A stretch of 6,629 nucleotides of DNA. Origin: Dehalococcoidia bacterium (GTDB taxonomy: Bacteria; Chloroflexota; Dehalococcoidia; GIF9; UBA5629). The DNA is taken from the NCBI GenBank assembly GCA_016927965.1, contig JAFGLP010000144.1, positions 1 through 6,629 of the forward strand, in the 5' to 3' direction. The translations under genes were made by a program, and so were the position numbers. The notes below the pieces were generated by a model. It was not told the origin of the DNA. It was given only the letters and a program-made list of their open reading frames with translations, and did no database searches. This document shows, in pieces, positions 6,063 to 6,629 of this stretch. The number at the start of each line of letters is the position of its first letter. Within the stretch, counting starts at the first letter, position 1.

Positions 6063-6629
6063 CTACAGAGTCCTGATGACAGCCACTACTCTGCCTTGTA
6101 CATCAACATTAGTCGCATCACTGATAATCGGCTGCATCTGTGCATTTGCCGGTTGCAGTCTTATCTGGCTGTTCTCTCTATAAATACGCTTGAGTGTAAC
6201 TTCCTCTTCGTTTTTTAACCATGCAGCAACCATATCACCGTTCTCCACAGTTTTGATAGGTTCCATCAGGACGATATCACCGTCGTCTATCAAAGCATCT
6301 ATCATCGACTGACCGCTTACCCTGAGGGCAAACACATCTTTGCCCCTAGTAATCTCACTAGATAATTCAAGTGTCTCAACAGCTTCATTATGCCATGAAT
6401 CATCTCCGAATACGGGGATAGGCGAACCAGCCGCAATTTTACCCAGCACAGGTACATGGATGGTGCTTTTCCTGTCGGGCAATTGGATGCTGCGGAAGAC
6501 TTTTGAGTCTCTCTCAATCTGGTGTTCGCTTTCAAGCACCTTAAGATGGTGCTGGACCACGGCTGTTGAACTCAACTCGCATCCTTTCATGATGTCGCGT
6601 ACAGTTGGGGCGTACCCATGTTCATCATA
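6063..6629 (-). CDS. lexA: LexA repressor (N-terminus outside window)
   Basis: SOS-response repressor that binds operator DNA as a dimer and cleaves itself when stimulated by RecA filaments. The frame is open to the right edge, so the ATG at 6590 is internal. 188 residues are visible, and the full protein is probably about 205-210. The winged-helix domain is recognisable from the edge: YDEHGYAPTVRDI, then LSSTAVVQHHLKVLE, then IERD, matching the LexA pattern GY-x-PTVREI and SS-x3-V-x-HL-x2-LE. In the S24 peptidase domain, counted from the first visible residue, the self-cleavage bond is Ala67-Gly68 (KIAAGSP). The catalytic Ser is S108 (SGQSMIDALIDDGD) and the catalytic Lys is K147 (VTLKRIY). 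The bond-to-Ser distance is 41 residues, against 35 in E. coli LexA, so there is a small insertion around the FGDDSWHNEAVETLEL segment. All catalytic elements are intact. Its promoter and any autoregulatory SOS box lie off the window. Confidence 0.95.
   Translation of the reverse strand, partial: YDEHGYAPTVRDIMKGCELSSTAVVQHHLKVLESEHQIERDSKVFRSIQLPDRKSTIHVPVLGKIAAGSPIPVFGDDSWHNEAVETLELSSEITRGKDVFALRVSGQSMIDALIDDGDIVLMEPIKTVENGDMVAAWLKNEEEVTLKRIYRENSQIRLQPANAQMQPIISDATNVDVQGRVVAVIRTL

Noticed and set aside
1..6629. CRISPR array, tRNA/rRNA, insertion sequence or phage attachment site
   Set aside because: No regularly spaced repeats, no cloverleaf, no transposase or integrase motifs and no terminal inverted repeats were seen on either strand.

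Overview
The window reads as a bacterial chromosome segment. LexA and strong Shine-Dalgarno sequences point to Bacteria. A tungsten- or molybdenum-dependent aldehyde oxidoreductase next to molybdenum cofactor (Moco) genes points to an anaerobe. An anaerobic Chloroflexota (Dehalococcoidia-like) or Firmicutes-type host would fit, but I cannot fix the taxon from sequence alone.

Layout. (1) 1-1141, plus strand: the C-terminal ~60% of an aldehyde:ferredoxin oxidoreductase (AOR) whose start lies off the left edge. (2) 1142-1390: a convergent gap that holds, on the minus strand, two tiny overlapping reading frames just after moaA, possibly a decayed gene with a faint moaC-like start. (3) 4818 down to 1391, minus strand: a tight Moco operon in transcription order moeA, mobB, mog, moaA. 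The gaps are 11 bp, an 8-bp overlap and 20 bp. (4) 4819-5358: about 540 bp with no intact gene, containing an 86-codon open stretch on the minus strand that looks like a damaged Lrp/AsnC-type ligand-binding domain. (5) 5359-5787, minus: a small membrane-anchored protein of unknown function built from two copies of a ~37-residue segment, preceded by a good sigma70-type promoter. (6) 5788-6062: a compact intergenic region with back-to-back TTGACA elements, a weak 40-codon reading frame on the plus strand and a perfect 16-bp dyad. (7) 6063 to the right edge, minus: lexA, lacking only its first ~20 codons.

How the genes fit together. MoaA carries out the first committed step from GTP towards cyclic pyranopterin. 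Mog adenylylates molybdopterin, MoeA inserts molybdate or tungstate, and MobB is the GTPase partner in making the guanine dinucleotide form. AOR needs a pyranopterin cofactor, so the convergent AOR gene is a plausible client. AOR enzymes characteristically use the non-nucleotide bis-pterin form, so MobB suggests the host also has guanine-dinucleotide enzymes elsewhere. moaC, moaD, moaE and mobA are not recognisable here and would have to lie elsewhere.

I see no clear undescribed defence or mobile system. The most original items are the internally duplicated anchored protein, the putative regulator remnant, the small frames behind moaA and the 40-codon frame facing lexA. All but the first are tentative.
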